From: JAWPMT01 sp964653795 | GTDB taxonomy: Bacteria; Bacteroidota; Bacteroidia; Cytophagales; Cyclobacteriaceae | Direction of reading: 5' to 3' | Length of the DNA: 26,195 nt | Assembly (NCBI GenBank): GCA_964653795.1 | Contig: CAZZHO010000056.1 | Coordinates: forward strand, 1 to 26,195 | Shown here: piece by piece, positions 15,865-23,443 of the stretch | Layout: every line of letters begins with the position of its first letter | Numbering within the stretch: position 1 is the stretch's first letter | Notes under the pieces: generated by a model | Databases searched by the model: none | The model's input: only the letters and a program-made list of their open reading frames with translations | Told to the model about the DNA's origin: nothing | Made by a program: the position numbers and the translations under genes

Positions 15865-17445
15865 ATGCATAAAATGAAGCCATATCTTTTCATTGGCCTG
15901 ATAGCATTGTGTCCTTTCTTAACATCTGCGCAGGACGGTCCTTTTGGATATTATAATGATGCCCTATTGTTTAGTCAAACGTCTTTCGGAGGCACGGCCC
16001 GAATTCAGGCATTGGGTGGAGCTCAAGTATCATTGGGAGGAGATCAAAGTAGTGCTGCATCAAACCCAGCAGGATTGGGATTTTTCAATCGTGGAACGGT
16101 AGTATTCACTCCTTCATTGAATTTCTTCGATACGGAAGCTGATTACTTGGGGGATAATAATTCCTCTTTCCGGACAAATTTCAATTTTGATCAACTTGGA
16201 ATTATACTGAATTACAGTAAGCCTGCAACCTCAGAATCTGGGTACAGGGGAGGATCGTTTGCAATCAGTTTGAATCGAATCAATAATTTCAACAATGAAG
16301 TTGAGTACATCGGTTTTAACAACACCAACTCAATTGTAGATTCCTTTATCGAAGGAGCTGGTACTACCAATCCAGGCGACTTGGGTGGATTAGAAAGCGT
16401 GGCCTATGATCACTTTCTCATTGACCTGGCAGACTATGATTCTGATCTGGATTACACCTTTGACAATGATGTAATTGTGCCTTTTGATGGGGATGGCACA
16501 TTTGAAGGATATGGTTCTCCATTTGGAAGGGTTCCTGGTGTATTTCCAAGACAGACAGAGTCTATCCGTACCAGAGGAGGTCAGAATCAGCTGAATTTTT
16601 CCTGGGGTGGCAACTACTCTGACAGAATTTATTTTGGAGCCGGACTCGGTCTCAATACCATCAATTATAGAAGAGAGAGAACCTACACAGAAGATGCGTT
16701 TGTATTAAGCAATGGAGATGCAGATGATCTAATTAGTGCCGTCACAATTTCAGATGAGTTGGATGTGACAGGTACTGGCGTAAATGCAACAGTCGGTCTA
16801 ATTGCAAGGCCGGTGGATTTCGTGACGGTCGGAGTAAGTTATGTCACGCCTACTTTCTATGCGATGGAAGAAGAGAGCTTCTTTACATTTATTACTGACT
16901 GGAATAGTATCTACTCCTATGGTCTACCAGAAGATACCATTGCATTAGGCAACATCATTACTGATAGTGATGTAGTATTGGGGAGCTACAATTTACGTAC
17001 TCCTGCCAAGCTCAATGTTGGCAGTACTTTCTTCTTTGGCAAAGCAGGTTTCTTGACAGCTGATGTTGAGTTTGTGGATTATAGCCAAGCCGAGATTAGG
17101 TCTAGTGATTTCAGGGAACAGGCAGATAATGAGGTGATCAATGACCTTTACAGATCAGTTGTCAATTTCAGATTAGGAGGAGAGTTTAGACTGGATCAGT
17201 TTAGGTTTAGAGGAGGCTATGCTTACATGGCCGACCCTTATCAGGATAGCGATTTTGATCGAAGTATCAGCAATATCACTTTTGGTGCAGGTTTGAGAAC
17301 AAGAGACTATTTCATTGATATTGGAGTAGTAAATCGCCAAACCCAATCGCAGACAAGTCCATATTTCGTAAACGAAAATCAGCCAATTGCTGAGATCGAC
17401 AATCGATCAACTTCTGCTGTGTTCACAGTCGGATTTACTTTCTGA
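15865..17445 (+). CDS. OMPP1/FadL-like outer-membrane protein
   Basis: About 526 residues from the ATG at 15865; ATG 15874 and TTG 15856 are alternatives. The signal peptide (KPYLFIGLIALCPFLTSA) is cut before Gln. The mature start is FadL/OMPP1-like: a small residue-rich region (GGTARIQALGGAQVSLGGDQSSAASNPAGLG split over two strands), where the NPAGLG motif is the family hallmark, followed by regular beta-strands ending in TVGFTF. Such proteins form 14-strand barrels that pass hydrophobic compounds; in Bacteroidota they are often labelled hemin receptor without proof. It lies 12 bases behind the low-complexity secreted protein, suggesting an operon and perhaps joint action at the outer membrane. 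Its end overlaps the convergent aroK by 11 bases. Confidence 0.85.
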   Translation: MHKMKPYLFIGLIALCPFLTSAQDGPFGYYNDALLFSQTSFGGTARIQALGGAQVSLGGDQSSAASNPAGLGFFNRGTVVFTPSLNFFDTEADYLGDNNSSFRTNFNFDQLGIILNYSKPATSESGYRGGSFAISLNRINNFNNEVEYIGFNNTNSIVDSFIEGAGTTNPGDLGGLESVAYDHFLIDLADYDSDLDYTFDNDVIVPFDGDGTFEGYGSPFGRVPGVFPRQTESIRTRGGQNQLNFSWGGNYSDRIYFGAGLGLNTINYRRERTYTEDAFVLSNGDADDLISAVTISDELDVTGTGVNATVGLIARPVDFVTVGVSYVTPTFYAMEEESFFTFITDWNSIYSYGLPEDTIALGNIITDSDVVLGSYNLRTPAKLNVGSTFFFGKAGFLTADVEFVDYSQAEIRSSDFREQADNEVINDLYRSVVNFRLGGEFRLDQFRFRGGYAYMADPYQDSDFDRSISNITFGAGLRTRDYFIDIGVVNRQTQSQTSPYFVNENQPIAEIDNRSTSAVFTVGFTF

Positions 17446-17926
17446 TCATTTCTATAAGGTCAGAAAGTGAGTCGTTTTGGCGATGTGTGATATGCGCCTT
17501 TTGGTAAAAAGGTCTGCGTGCCTCGTTGAGCTGAGCAATTTTCTCTGAAAAATCTTGTCCTTGCATCAGAGGTCGATGACTTTCTTTTCTAATGCGCATT
17601 TCGATTTCTTGGAGATCAGTGTCCAGAAAAATTACGATTCCAGCTTTCAACATTAGGTCCATATTGCCATGAAAGCATGGAGCCCCACCTCCTGTCGAGA
17701 TAATGAGATTGCCATTTTTTTCAACCGCCTCTTCGAGTGCTTCTTTTTCTTTTAAGCGAAATTGATCCTCTCCAGCCTTGAAGATTTCCGCTACGGTCTC
17801 CTTGGATCTTGACTCAATGAGGTCGTCAAGATCTACAAATTCCCAATCTAATGCTGCGCCAAGAGATTTACCGGTCGTGGTTTTGCCAGCTCCGGGCAAG
17901 CCGACTAAAAAAACCTTTTGGCTCAA
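17435..17926 (-). CDS. aroK: Shikimate kinase
   Basis: 163 residues, the usual length. The P-loop GLPGAGKT spans 9-16. Shikimate-binding residues are visible: Asp32/Asp34 in VDLDD, the FR pair at 56-57 (DQFRLKE) and the GGG turn at 79-81 (STGGGA). The lid arginine is Arg118 in HRPLM. It phosphorylates shikimate with ATP in aromatic amino acid synthesis. The start overlaps the stop of the DoxX/thioredoxin-like gene by four bases (ATGA coupling), and the 3' end overlaps the convergent FadL-like gene by 11 bases. Confidence 0.96.
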   Translation of the reverse strand: MSQKVFLVGLPGAGKTTTGKSLGAALDWEFVDLDDLIESRSKETVAEIFKAGEDQFRLKEKEALEEAVEKNGNLIISTGGGAPCFHGNMDLMLKAGIVIFLDTDLQEIEMRIRKESHRPLMQGQDFSEKIAQLNEARRPFYQKAHITHRQNDSLSDLIEMIRK

Positions 17927-19011
17927 TTGAGCAGCTTGTTGATTTCAGAAACTTCGGGCACATCATTGTTGTGCCACTTGCCTATCACGGTCCCTTCATT
18001 TAATAGCATAACGCCAGGATTTGATCGTACCATTGTTTTCAAGACAGTAGCATCAGCATAGTAGTAGGGGATAGAGATTTGATGTTCATGCCTAAATGCC
18101 TCAAATTGCTCATAGCCAGATGCCGTCAATATTAGTACGTCAGCCCTTTTGGTTTCATCCGCTAAGGCCAGCATATCCTCTATGTTTTTTGTCTTGGCTT
18201 TCTCCGTATTGTAGATGATGAAAAGCAACTTGTTCCCAAGAAGAATTTGATCTGTAAACTCACCTTCATCATTCCAAACAGCAAAGTCAGTGATCTTAGG
18301 TTGCACCTCAGGATTCAACACTTTCAATTCTTTGAAGGTATAAGACTTGTCAGAAGGGTAAGTATCAAACTCATATTCTGTTCCTTCCTTTTCCATTACA
18401 TAGGCGTAGATCAAGTCTCCGCTTGGCTGCATGAGCTGTGGGATATTATTGCCTATAGCATAAGTTCTAAAGTCTATGAAAGGTAGGTGCATTATGGCCA
18501 TAATAGCCACTACGGTAAATAGAAGAGTGGAGATCGCTACAGTAACTGTAGATGTTTTGGATGCAAGAAACGATGTGATACTATTTCTTTTAATAAATAA
18601 GAATCCAATTAAAATCAGGAGAATGATGTCCTTTTGGAAAGACTGCCAGGGAGTAAGCTTTATCGCGTCTCCAAAACACCCGCAATCTGTGACTTTGTTG
18701 AAATAGGCTGAATAGAAAGTGAGGAAAGTAAAAAATATTATCATTCCCAGGAGGACCCAAACGGTATTTTTGACCCTAAATCCGATGATCAAGGCAATAC
18801 CCAAAACTACCTCGAGGACACTTAGCAACACAGATAGGAATAGTGCAGCAGGAATGAAGATCTTAAAGAAGCCTGCTATGTCGTAAGAGAAAACCTGAAA
18901 ATACTCTTCCAGCTTAATAGCAGTTCCGACCGGATCATTCACCTTAATAATTCCAGAAAAGATGAATAATCCTCCTACAAAAAATCGAGCGATTTCGATC
19001 AGTATTCTCAT
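17923..19011 (-). CDS. DoxX/MauE-like membrane protein fused to a thioredoxin-like domain without CxxC
   Basis: 362 residues. The first half has membrane segments at about 5-22, 52-78, 83-104 and 128-142, with the conserved KVTDCGCFGDAIKLTPWQSF segment (Cys110 and Cys112) at the MauE/DoxX position, then a fifth segment at ~158-175. The second half (~240-362) looks thioredoxin-like: a strand LLFIIYNTE, later strands ADVLILTAS and NPGVMLLNEGTVIGKWH; it lacks a CxxC pair. MauE-type proteins relay thiol redox equivalents through the membrane, and DoxX proteins are linked to oxidative stress. It is coupled to DUF1599 upstream (4-base overlap) and aroK downstream. The redox role is inference. Confidence 0.85.
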   Translation of the reverse strand: MRILIEIARFFVGGLFIFSGIIKVNDPVGTAIKLEEYFQVFSYDIAGFFKIFIPAALFLSVLLSVLEVVLGIALIIGFRVKNTVWVLLGMIIFFTFLTFYSAYFNKVTDCGCFGDAIKLTPWQSFQKDIILLILIGFLFIKRNSITSFLASKTSTVTVAISTLLFTVVAIMAIMHLPFIDFRTYAIGNNIPQLMQPSGDLIYAYVMEKEGTEYEFDTYPSDKSYTFKELKVLNPEVQPKITDFAVWNDEGEFTDQILLGNKLLFIIYNTEKAKTKNIEDMLALADETKRADVLILTASGYEQFEAFRHEHQISIPYYYADATVLKTMVRSNPGVMLLNEGTVIGKWHNNDVPEVSEINKLLN

Positions 19012-19550
19012 GCCTCTTTCATTTTAATCATACAAAAAACGGCGTAGTTAATCATATCCTGATAGTTGGCTTTGATGCCCTCAGAAACTAGCGTTTGACC
19101 TTCATTGTCTTCAATCTGCTTCACTCTTAGGAGTTTCATCAGAATAATATCCGTCATAGAGCTAACTCTCATTTCTCTCCATGCTTCATCGTAATCATGA
19201 TTTTTCTGGGAAAGCAGATTTCTGGTTTCAGAAACCGCCCCATCATATTTTGGTTCCAATTCTTCCCAACTAATTTCCAGAGGAGCCTCGCTTTCTAAGC
19301 TGATTTGGATAATCGCTATCAGGCAATAATTGATGATGCCTATAAACTCCGATTTAATATCATCTTCTACCAGCTGTTTACCTTTCTCTTGTATTGACCG
19401 TATTCTTTGAGCCTTAATGAAAATCTGATCCGTAATGGAAGGGATTCTTAGTATCCTCCATGAGGTGCCATAGTCAATGGTTTTCTTTGAAAAAAGCTCT
19501 TTGCAAATGCCAATAGCTTCTTGATATTCTTTTGTGGTTTTATCGGTCAT
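19008..19550 (-). CDS. DUF1599 protein made of two tandem copies of one domain
   Basis: 180 residues, no signal peptide. Two homologous halves are visible at about 17-78 and 110-171: DYGTSWRILRIPSITDQI aligns with DYDEAWREMRVSSMTDII, and GKQLVEDDIKSEFIGIINY aligns with GQTLVSEGIKANYQDMINY. The shared Asp-Tyr, Trp-Arg, Ser-x-Thr-Asp and Asn-Tyr positions probably form the functional site. This is the DUF1599 family, also called a nucleotide-modification-associated domain; its biochemical role is not established. It is first in a coupled unit with the DoxX-like gene and aroK, driven by the promoter at 19583-19612, and divergent from folP. This arrangement is familiar in Cytophagales. Confidence 0.88.
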   Translation of the reverse strand: MTDKTTKEYQEAIGICKELFSKKTIDYGTSWRILRIPSITDQIFIKAQRIRSIQEKGKQLVEDDIKSEFIGIINYCLIAIIQISLESEAPLEISWEELEPKYDGAVSETRNLLSQKNHDYDEAWREMRVSSMTDIILMKLLRVKQIEDNEGQTLVSEGIKANYQDMINYAVFCMIKMKEA

Positions 19551-19582
19551 GTTTGCGCCGAAATCTGCGATTTTTGAATGGG

Positions 19583-19612
19583 CAAAAATAGATCAACAGC
19601 TTTTGAAGTCAA
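19583..19612 (-). promoter_or_regulatory. Bacteroidota-type promoter for the DUF1599-doxX-aroK unit
   Basis: On the minus strand TTG (19612-19610), a 19-base spacer and TATTTTTG (19590-19583) match the consensus TTG-N17-23-TAnnTTTG. Transcription would start near 19577, about 27 bases before the DUF1599 ATG. The element overlaps the first codons of folP whichever folP start is used. Confidence 0.75.
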
Positions 19613-20585
19613 TAAACATCAACGGAACCTTACTTGAGCTTGACAAACCCTTAGTTATGGGTATCATCAATGTTACTCCGGACTCCTTCTTTGAGGGTAG
19701 CAGAGCCAATCAAATTGATGCAATCATCTCCAAGGCAAATAAGATGATCCAAGAGGGAGCTACATTCCTGGACATTGGTGGTTATTCATCCAGGCCAGGA
19801 AGTACTGACATCAGCATAGAAGAGGAACTTTCGAGAGTATTGGAGCCGATTCGTGAAATAAGAGCACAATTTCCAAGCGTCCTTATTTCGATCGATACCT
19901 TTAGATCAACAGTAGCTGATAAAGCGGTCGAGGCGGGAGCGCATATTATCAACGATATATCTGGTGGACACCTGGATATCGAAATGTTGAAAACAGTAGG
20001 GAAATTAAAAGTTCCTTATATCGGTATGCATATGAAAGGCAATCCTCAGACCATGACTAAAATGGCCTCCTATAATGATTTGATGAATGAGGTTATGGAC
20101 TATTTCGTCAGGTTAATGGAAGATGCTAGTNNNNNNNNNNNNNNNNNNNNNNNNNNNNNNNNNNNNNNNNNNNNNNNNNNNNNNNNNNNNNNNNNNNNNN
20201 NNNNNNNNNNNNNNNNNNNNNNNNNNNNNNTGATTTGATGAATGAGGTTATGGACTATTTCGTCAGGTTAATGGAAGATGCTAGTACCAATGGGATAAAT
20301 GATTTGATCATAGATCCTGGATTTGGGTTTGCAAAAACTGTGGATCATAATTTTGAGTTACTTCAGAAAATGTCTCTTCTTGGTCATTTGCAGAAACCTA
20401 TCTTGGTGGGTGTCAGCCGAAAAAAAATGATCCAGAAGACACTTGATGTACCATCATCAGAGGCATTGAATGGTACATCGGTACTAAATACTTTAGCTTT
20501 GTTAAAAGGAGCATCTATCCTTCGTGTACACGATGTGAAAGAGGCAGTTGAGGTTGTAAAATTGATTGAGAGGTACAAAAATTGA
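19603..20585 (+). CDS. folP: Dihydropteroate synthase, interrupted by an assembly gap
   Basis: Makes dihydropteroate from p-aminobenzoate and the pterin diphosphate in folate synthesis. Motifs before the gap: MGIINVTPDSF, DIGGYSSRPG, SIDTFRS, INDISGG and MHMKGNPQTM. After the gap: DPGFGFAK, VSRKKMI and LRVHDVKEAVEV. One hundred Ns (20131-20230) and a 55-base repeat separate the two parts, which lie in different frames as printed; removing 155 bases (one repeat copy plus Ns) joins them in frame with no lost residue. The protein is then ~275 residues from the TTG at 19603, a normal length. An ATG at 19549 is the alternative, but it overlaps the divergent gene start and a promoter. The gene is real and almost certainly intact. 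Confidence 0.93.
20076..20130 (+). repeat. 55-base exact repeat, left copy (contig end)
   Basis: The 55 bases before the Ns are identical to the 55 bases after them (20231-20285). The copy ends exactly at the first N. This is the signature of two contig ends that share one assembly k-mer, not of a biological duplication. Confidence 0.95.
20131..20230. other. Assembly gap of exactly 100 Ns within folP
   Basis: One hundred Ns is the conventional size for a gap of unknown length. Because the flanks overlap by 55 bases and both protein parts join without missing residues after collapsing, the true gap is probably zero or negative. Confidence 0.98.
20231..20285 (+). repeat. 55-base exact repeat, right copy (contig start)
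   Basis: Second copy of the terminal overlap, beginning at the first base after the Ns. It repeats the codons for LMNEVMDYFVRLMEDAS already present before the gap. Confidence 0.95.
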
Positions 20586-21454
20586 TACTAGCGTTTAAAC
20601 TGGGTTTTCTTGAGGTTTCAATCGTCGATCTGATTGATATTGCCCTGGTTACGCTCCTATTACATCAGGCCTATAAACTTATTCGCGGGAGCCTTGCGAT
20701 CAGAGTCTTTATTGGATTCCTATTCCTCTACTTGTTGTTTCTGGTGGTAAAAGCTGCTGGGATGGAACTGGTAACCAATATTTTGGGACAGTTTATGGGC
20801 GTGGGGGTTCTGGCAGTAATCATTTTATTTCAGCAAGAGATTAGGAAATTCCTTCTACTTGTGGGCAGGACCACTACCTTGGATGAAGGTAACTTCATGC
20901 AAAGCCTCAGATCCTTTTGGTCTAACGGTAGCGCCTTACGGCGATCAGATGTTTCTGCACTAGTAGATGCCTCTAAGACCCTTGGTGCCAGTAATACCGG
21001 AGGATTAATAGTGATCTCTAAGAGTTCAGAACTGAAGTTTTACGCGGATTCAGGGGACAGACTGGATGCAGTGATTTCCAAAAGATTGCTACTGTCGATT
21101 TTCAATAAATACAGCCCACTTCATGATGGTGCCGTGATTGTCCATGACAACAAGATCGTTGCGGCTAGATGTATACTACCAGTTACAGAAAGAGATGATC
21201 TTCCAGCTCATTTTGGTTTGCGGCACAGAGCAGCTATCGGTATGTCTGAGGCCACAGATACATTGCTTATTGTGATTTCAGAAGAAACAGGACAAATGTC
21301 GGTTGTGAAAAGTGGACAAATATTCCCTAATATTTCAGCTAAGGAGCTGCGGACGATGACTAATGAGTATTTGTCAGAAGAAGATAATGTCAGTTCTATT
21401 GGCAAAGAAAAGGACCAAACTAGTGCCCCAACTGAGGTGACCGAGCAAGCTTAG
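20582..21454 (+). CDS. cdaA: Diadenylate cyclase, CdaA type (c-di-AMP synthase)
   Basis: 290 residues. The start is TTG at 20582, overlapping the folP stop by four bases (TTGA); no ATG exists in frame before residue 61, and the TTG precedes the first membrane segment. Three membrane helices lie at ~13-33, 38-58 and 70-86. The DisA_N catalytic domain follows with HDGAVIV (Asp182-Gly-Ala) and RHRAAIG (214-220), the two nucleotide-binding motifs. It condenses two ATP to c-di-AMP, a regulator of potassium and osmotic balance. A polar tail (~265-290) is probably disordered. The regulator gene ybbR (cdaR), adjacent in Firmicutes, is absent here. The 3' end overlaps the convergent ABC gene by four bases. 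Confidence 0.94.
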   Translation: MILAFKLGFLEVSIVDLIDIALVTLLLHQAYKLIRGSLAIRVFIGFLFLYLLFLVVKAAGMELVTNILGQFMGVGVLAVIILFQQEIRKFLLLVGRTTTLDEGNFMQSLRSFWSNGSALRRSDVSALVDASKTLGASNTGGLIVISKSSELKFYADSGDRLDAVISKRLLLSIFNKYSPLHDGAVIVHDNKIVAARCILPVTERDDLPAHFGLRHRAAIGMSEATDTLLIVISEETGQMSVVKSGQIFPNISAKELRTMTNEYLSEEDNVSSIGKEKDQTSAPTEVTEQA

Positions 21455-23241
21455 TCTTCAGCAACTTCTTCTACTGCTACCTGCTTGTCATATAATTCTC
21501 TGAACACTCCCTTTTTCTCGTATAGTTCATCATATCCTCCTTTTTCTACTATTTCTCCATTGTCTAACACTACGACCTTATCTGCAAGCTTTGCGGAGGA
21601 CACACGGTGAGTGATGATAATAGAAGTTCGATTTACCATGATCTTGGCCATAGCATTCAAAATCGAGTTTTCGGTTTTGGTGTCTACAGCCGAGAGCGCA
21701 TCATCCAGGATCAGTATGCTAGGGGAGGTAGCGATGGCCCTGGCAATACTTACCCGCTGCTTCTGACCACCTGAGAGGGTTATGCCCCGTTCTCCAAGTT
21801 CTGTTTCAAACCCTTTAGGGAAACGATCTATATTCTCCAATAAATCAGCATCTTCTGCAGCCTTCTTTATTTGTTCGAAGCTGAGTGAAGGGTTGCCAAA
21901 AGCGATGTTATTGGTAATGCTATCTGAAAAAAGAAAGATGTCCTGGGGCACATAGCCAATCTGAGACCTAAGATTGGATACGTTGTAATCTTGAATATTC
22001 TCTCCATCTACCAGCACTTCACCACTCGAGATATCGTACATCCTACAGATTAGGTTAGCGATTGTACTCTTACCAGAGCCGGTTGTTCCGATGATGGCCA
22101 GGCTTTTCCCCGAAGGAATTTCGAAAGACACATTGTTCAAAGCCTGTATACCTGAATCCGGATATACGAAAGACACATTTTTAAACTCCAGATCGCCTTT
22201 AATTTCTTTCTCCAAATCTTTTTTAGAGATAATATCATTTTTAGTGTTCAGAAATTCATTGATCCGCTTCTGAGAGGCTGCTGCTCTTTGAATGATACTG
22301 GTGATCCAACCTAGGGAGGCGACAGGCCAGGTCAAAAGGTTTACGTAGATGATGAACTCGGCAATATTACCTGTCGTAACCTGACCGTTGAATACCTCAA
22401 TTCCTCCTACGAATACCGTAAGTATGACACTAAGTCCTATCAGACCCATGATTAACGGGAAGAACAGTGAGTCCACAAAGACCAGCCGTAGAGATTTATG
22501 TTTGTAGCGATTACTAGCCTCTTCAAATTCGTCGGCCATCTCTGCCTCTCTTACGAAAGCTTTGATAACCCTGATCCCCGAAAAAGCCTCCTGGACAAAG
22601 GTTGAGAGGTCAGATAAACTTCTTTGAATTTCTTCTGAACGTCGGTTGATGATGTTGTTAACGAAATAAATGCTAATTGAGAGCAATGGTAGCGGTACCA
22701 AAGAGTAGATCGTCAAAGTAGGATTGATGGTGAACATGAAGGGGATGACCATCAGAAACAGCGTGAAAAGATTGATACCATACATGATCGCTGGCCCAAC
22801 ATACATACGCACTTTACTCACATCTTCAGAAATTCTGGCCATAAGATCCCCAGTATTGTTTTTGCGATAAAAACTCAAGGGCAAAGACTGATAGTGAGAG
22901 TAGATTTCGTTTTTGAGATCGTATTCAATGTGCCGAGACATTACAATGATGGTCTGTCTCATGAAAAACATAAAAATCCCTCTTAGCAAGGCGGATATCA
23001 ATATCGAAACACCAAGAATGACAATACTGGAAGTGAAGAGGTTGACAGTTTCAGACTGCAGATCGAACCCATCGAATAACAAGAACACATCATAACTTTT
23101 TTGCAAAAGATCAAAAGCGTGTCTTACTGCCCAGGCCGGAACGATCGAAAAGAAATTGGCAATGATGATAAAAACAGTGCCTAGCGTAAGGTGCCACTTG
23201 TATTTGAACAGGTATTTATTGAGTGCAGATAGTTCTTTCAC
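21451..23241 (-). CDS. ABC exporter half-transporter (MsbA/MDR-like, fused TMD-NBD)
   Basis: 596 residues. The start is GTG at 23241; an in-frame stop lies seven codons upstream with no ATG between. Six membrane helices occupy ~15-320, then the ATPase domain: Walker A GTTGSGKST at 385-393, Q-loop Gln433 (YVPQDIF), signature LSGGQ at 489-493, Walker B ILILDD at 509-514 and H-loop His545 (ITHR). The residue after Walker B is Asp514 (LDDALSAVD) where most exporters have the catalytic Glu. A similar LDD-SAVD sequence occurs in one subunit of heterodimeric exporters, so it may pair with another half-transporter encoded elsewhere. Substrate unknown: lipid or drug export is typical of the family. 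Confidence 0.93.
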   Translation of the reverse strand: MKELSALNKYLFKYKWHLTLGTVFIIIANFFSIVPAWAVRHAFDLLQKSYDVFLLFDGFDLQSETVNLFTSSIVILGVSILISALLRGIFMFFMRQTIIVMSRHIEYDLKNEIYSHYQSLPLSFYRKNNTGDLMARISEDVSKVRMYVGPAIMYGINLFTLFLMVIPFMFTINPTLTIYSLVPLPLLSISIYFVNNIINRRSEEIQRSLSDLSTFVQEAFSGIRVIKAFVREAEMADEFEEASNRYKHKSLRLVFVDSLFFPLIMGLIGLSVILTVFVGGIEVFNGQVTTGNIAEFIIYVNLLTWPVASLGWITSIIQRAAASQKRINEFLNTKNDIISKKDLEKEIKGDLEFKNVSFVYPDSGIQALNNVSFEIPSGKSLAIIGTTGSGKSTIANLICRMYDISSGEVLVDGENIQDYNVSNLRSQIGYVPQDIFLFSDSITNNIAFGNPSLSFEQIKKAAEDADLLENIDRFPKGFETELGERGITLSGGQKQRVSIARAIATSPSILILDDALSAVDTKTENSILNAMAKIMVNRTSIIITHRVSSAKLADKVVVLDNGEIVEKGGYDELYEKKGVFRELYDKQVAVEEVAED

Positions 23242-23263
23242 CTGGTAGTCTGGAATGATTTAG

Positions 23264-23294
23264 AGGATCATGGTTTTAAGCCATGAATGATCCT
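23264..23294. repeat. Nested inverted repeat upstream of the ABC exporter gene
   Basis: AGGATCATGG and CCATGAATGATCCT face each other across TTTTAAG. Ten base pairs form if one ATGA of a tandem ATGAATGA is bulged, and either ATGA copy can be the bulged one. It lies 22 bases upstream of the GTG start of the ABC gene, in the 202-base divergent region before the dehydrogenase gene. No T run follows on either strand. It could be an operator or a 5'-UTR hairpin. Confidence 0.6.
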
Positions 23295-23349
23295 GATTGT
23301 TTAAAAATCTTCTTAGCCTTTTGCAATCGTACTTTGGACTTAAATGGCG

Positions 23350-23357
23350 TAATTTTG
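23350..23357 (+). promoter_or_regulatory. Candidate -7 element (TAATTTTG) for the dehydrogenase gene
   Basis: TAATTTTG matches TAnnTTTG fully and would give a leader of roughly 80 bases. The nearest TTG boxes upstream are 13 and 26 bases away, outside the usual 17-23, so the upstream half is not supported. Confidence 0.4.
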
Positions 23358-23373
23358 CGGTTCTTTTTGTGAT

Positions 23374-23391
23374 AGAAACATCAACGTTTCT
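23374..23391. repeat. Inverted repeat AGAAAC-N6-GTTTCT in the dehydrogenase leader
   Basis: A perfect six-base inverted repeat, 53 bases upstream of the dehydrogenase ATG and 16 bases downstream of the candidate -7 element. In the leader it could be a repressor site or a weak hairpin. Confidence 0.35.
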
Positions 23392-23443
23392 TTGACAAAG
23401 ATGATTCCGTATTTGGAACTAGAATGAAGTAACCATTGAAAAA

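Noticed and set aside
20131..20238. folP as a pseudogene or two split genes
   Set aside because: The break coincides with Ns and a terminal 55-base overlap; removing it gives one intact frame, so there is no evidence of real decay.
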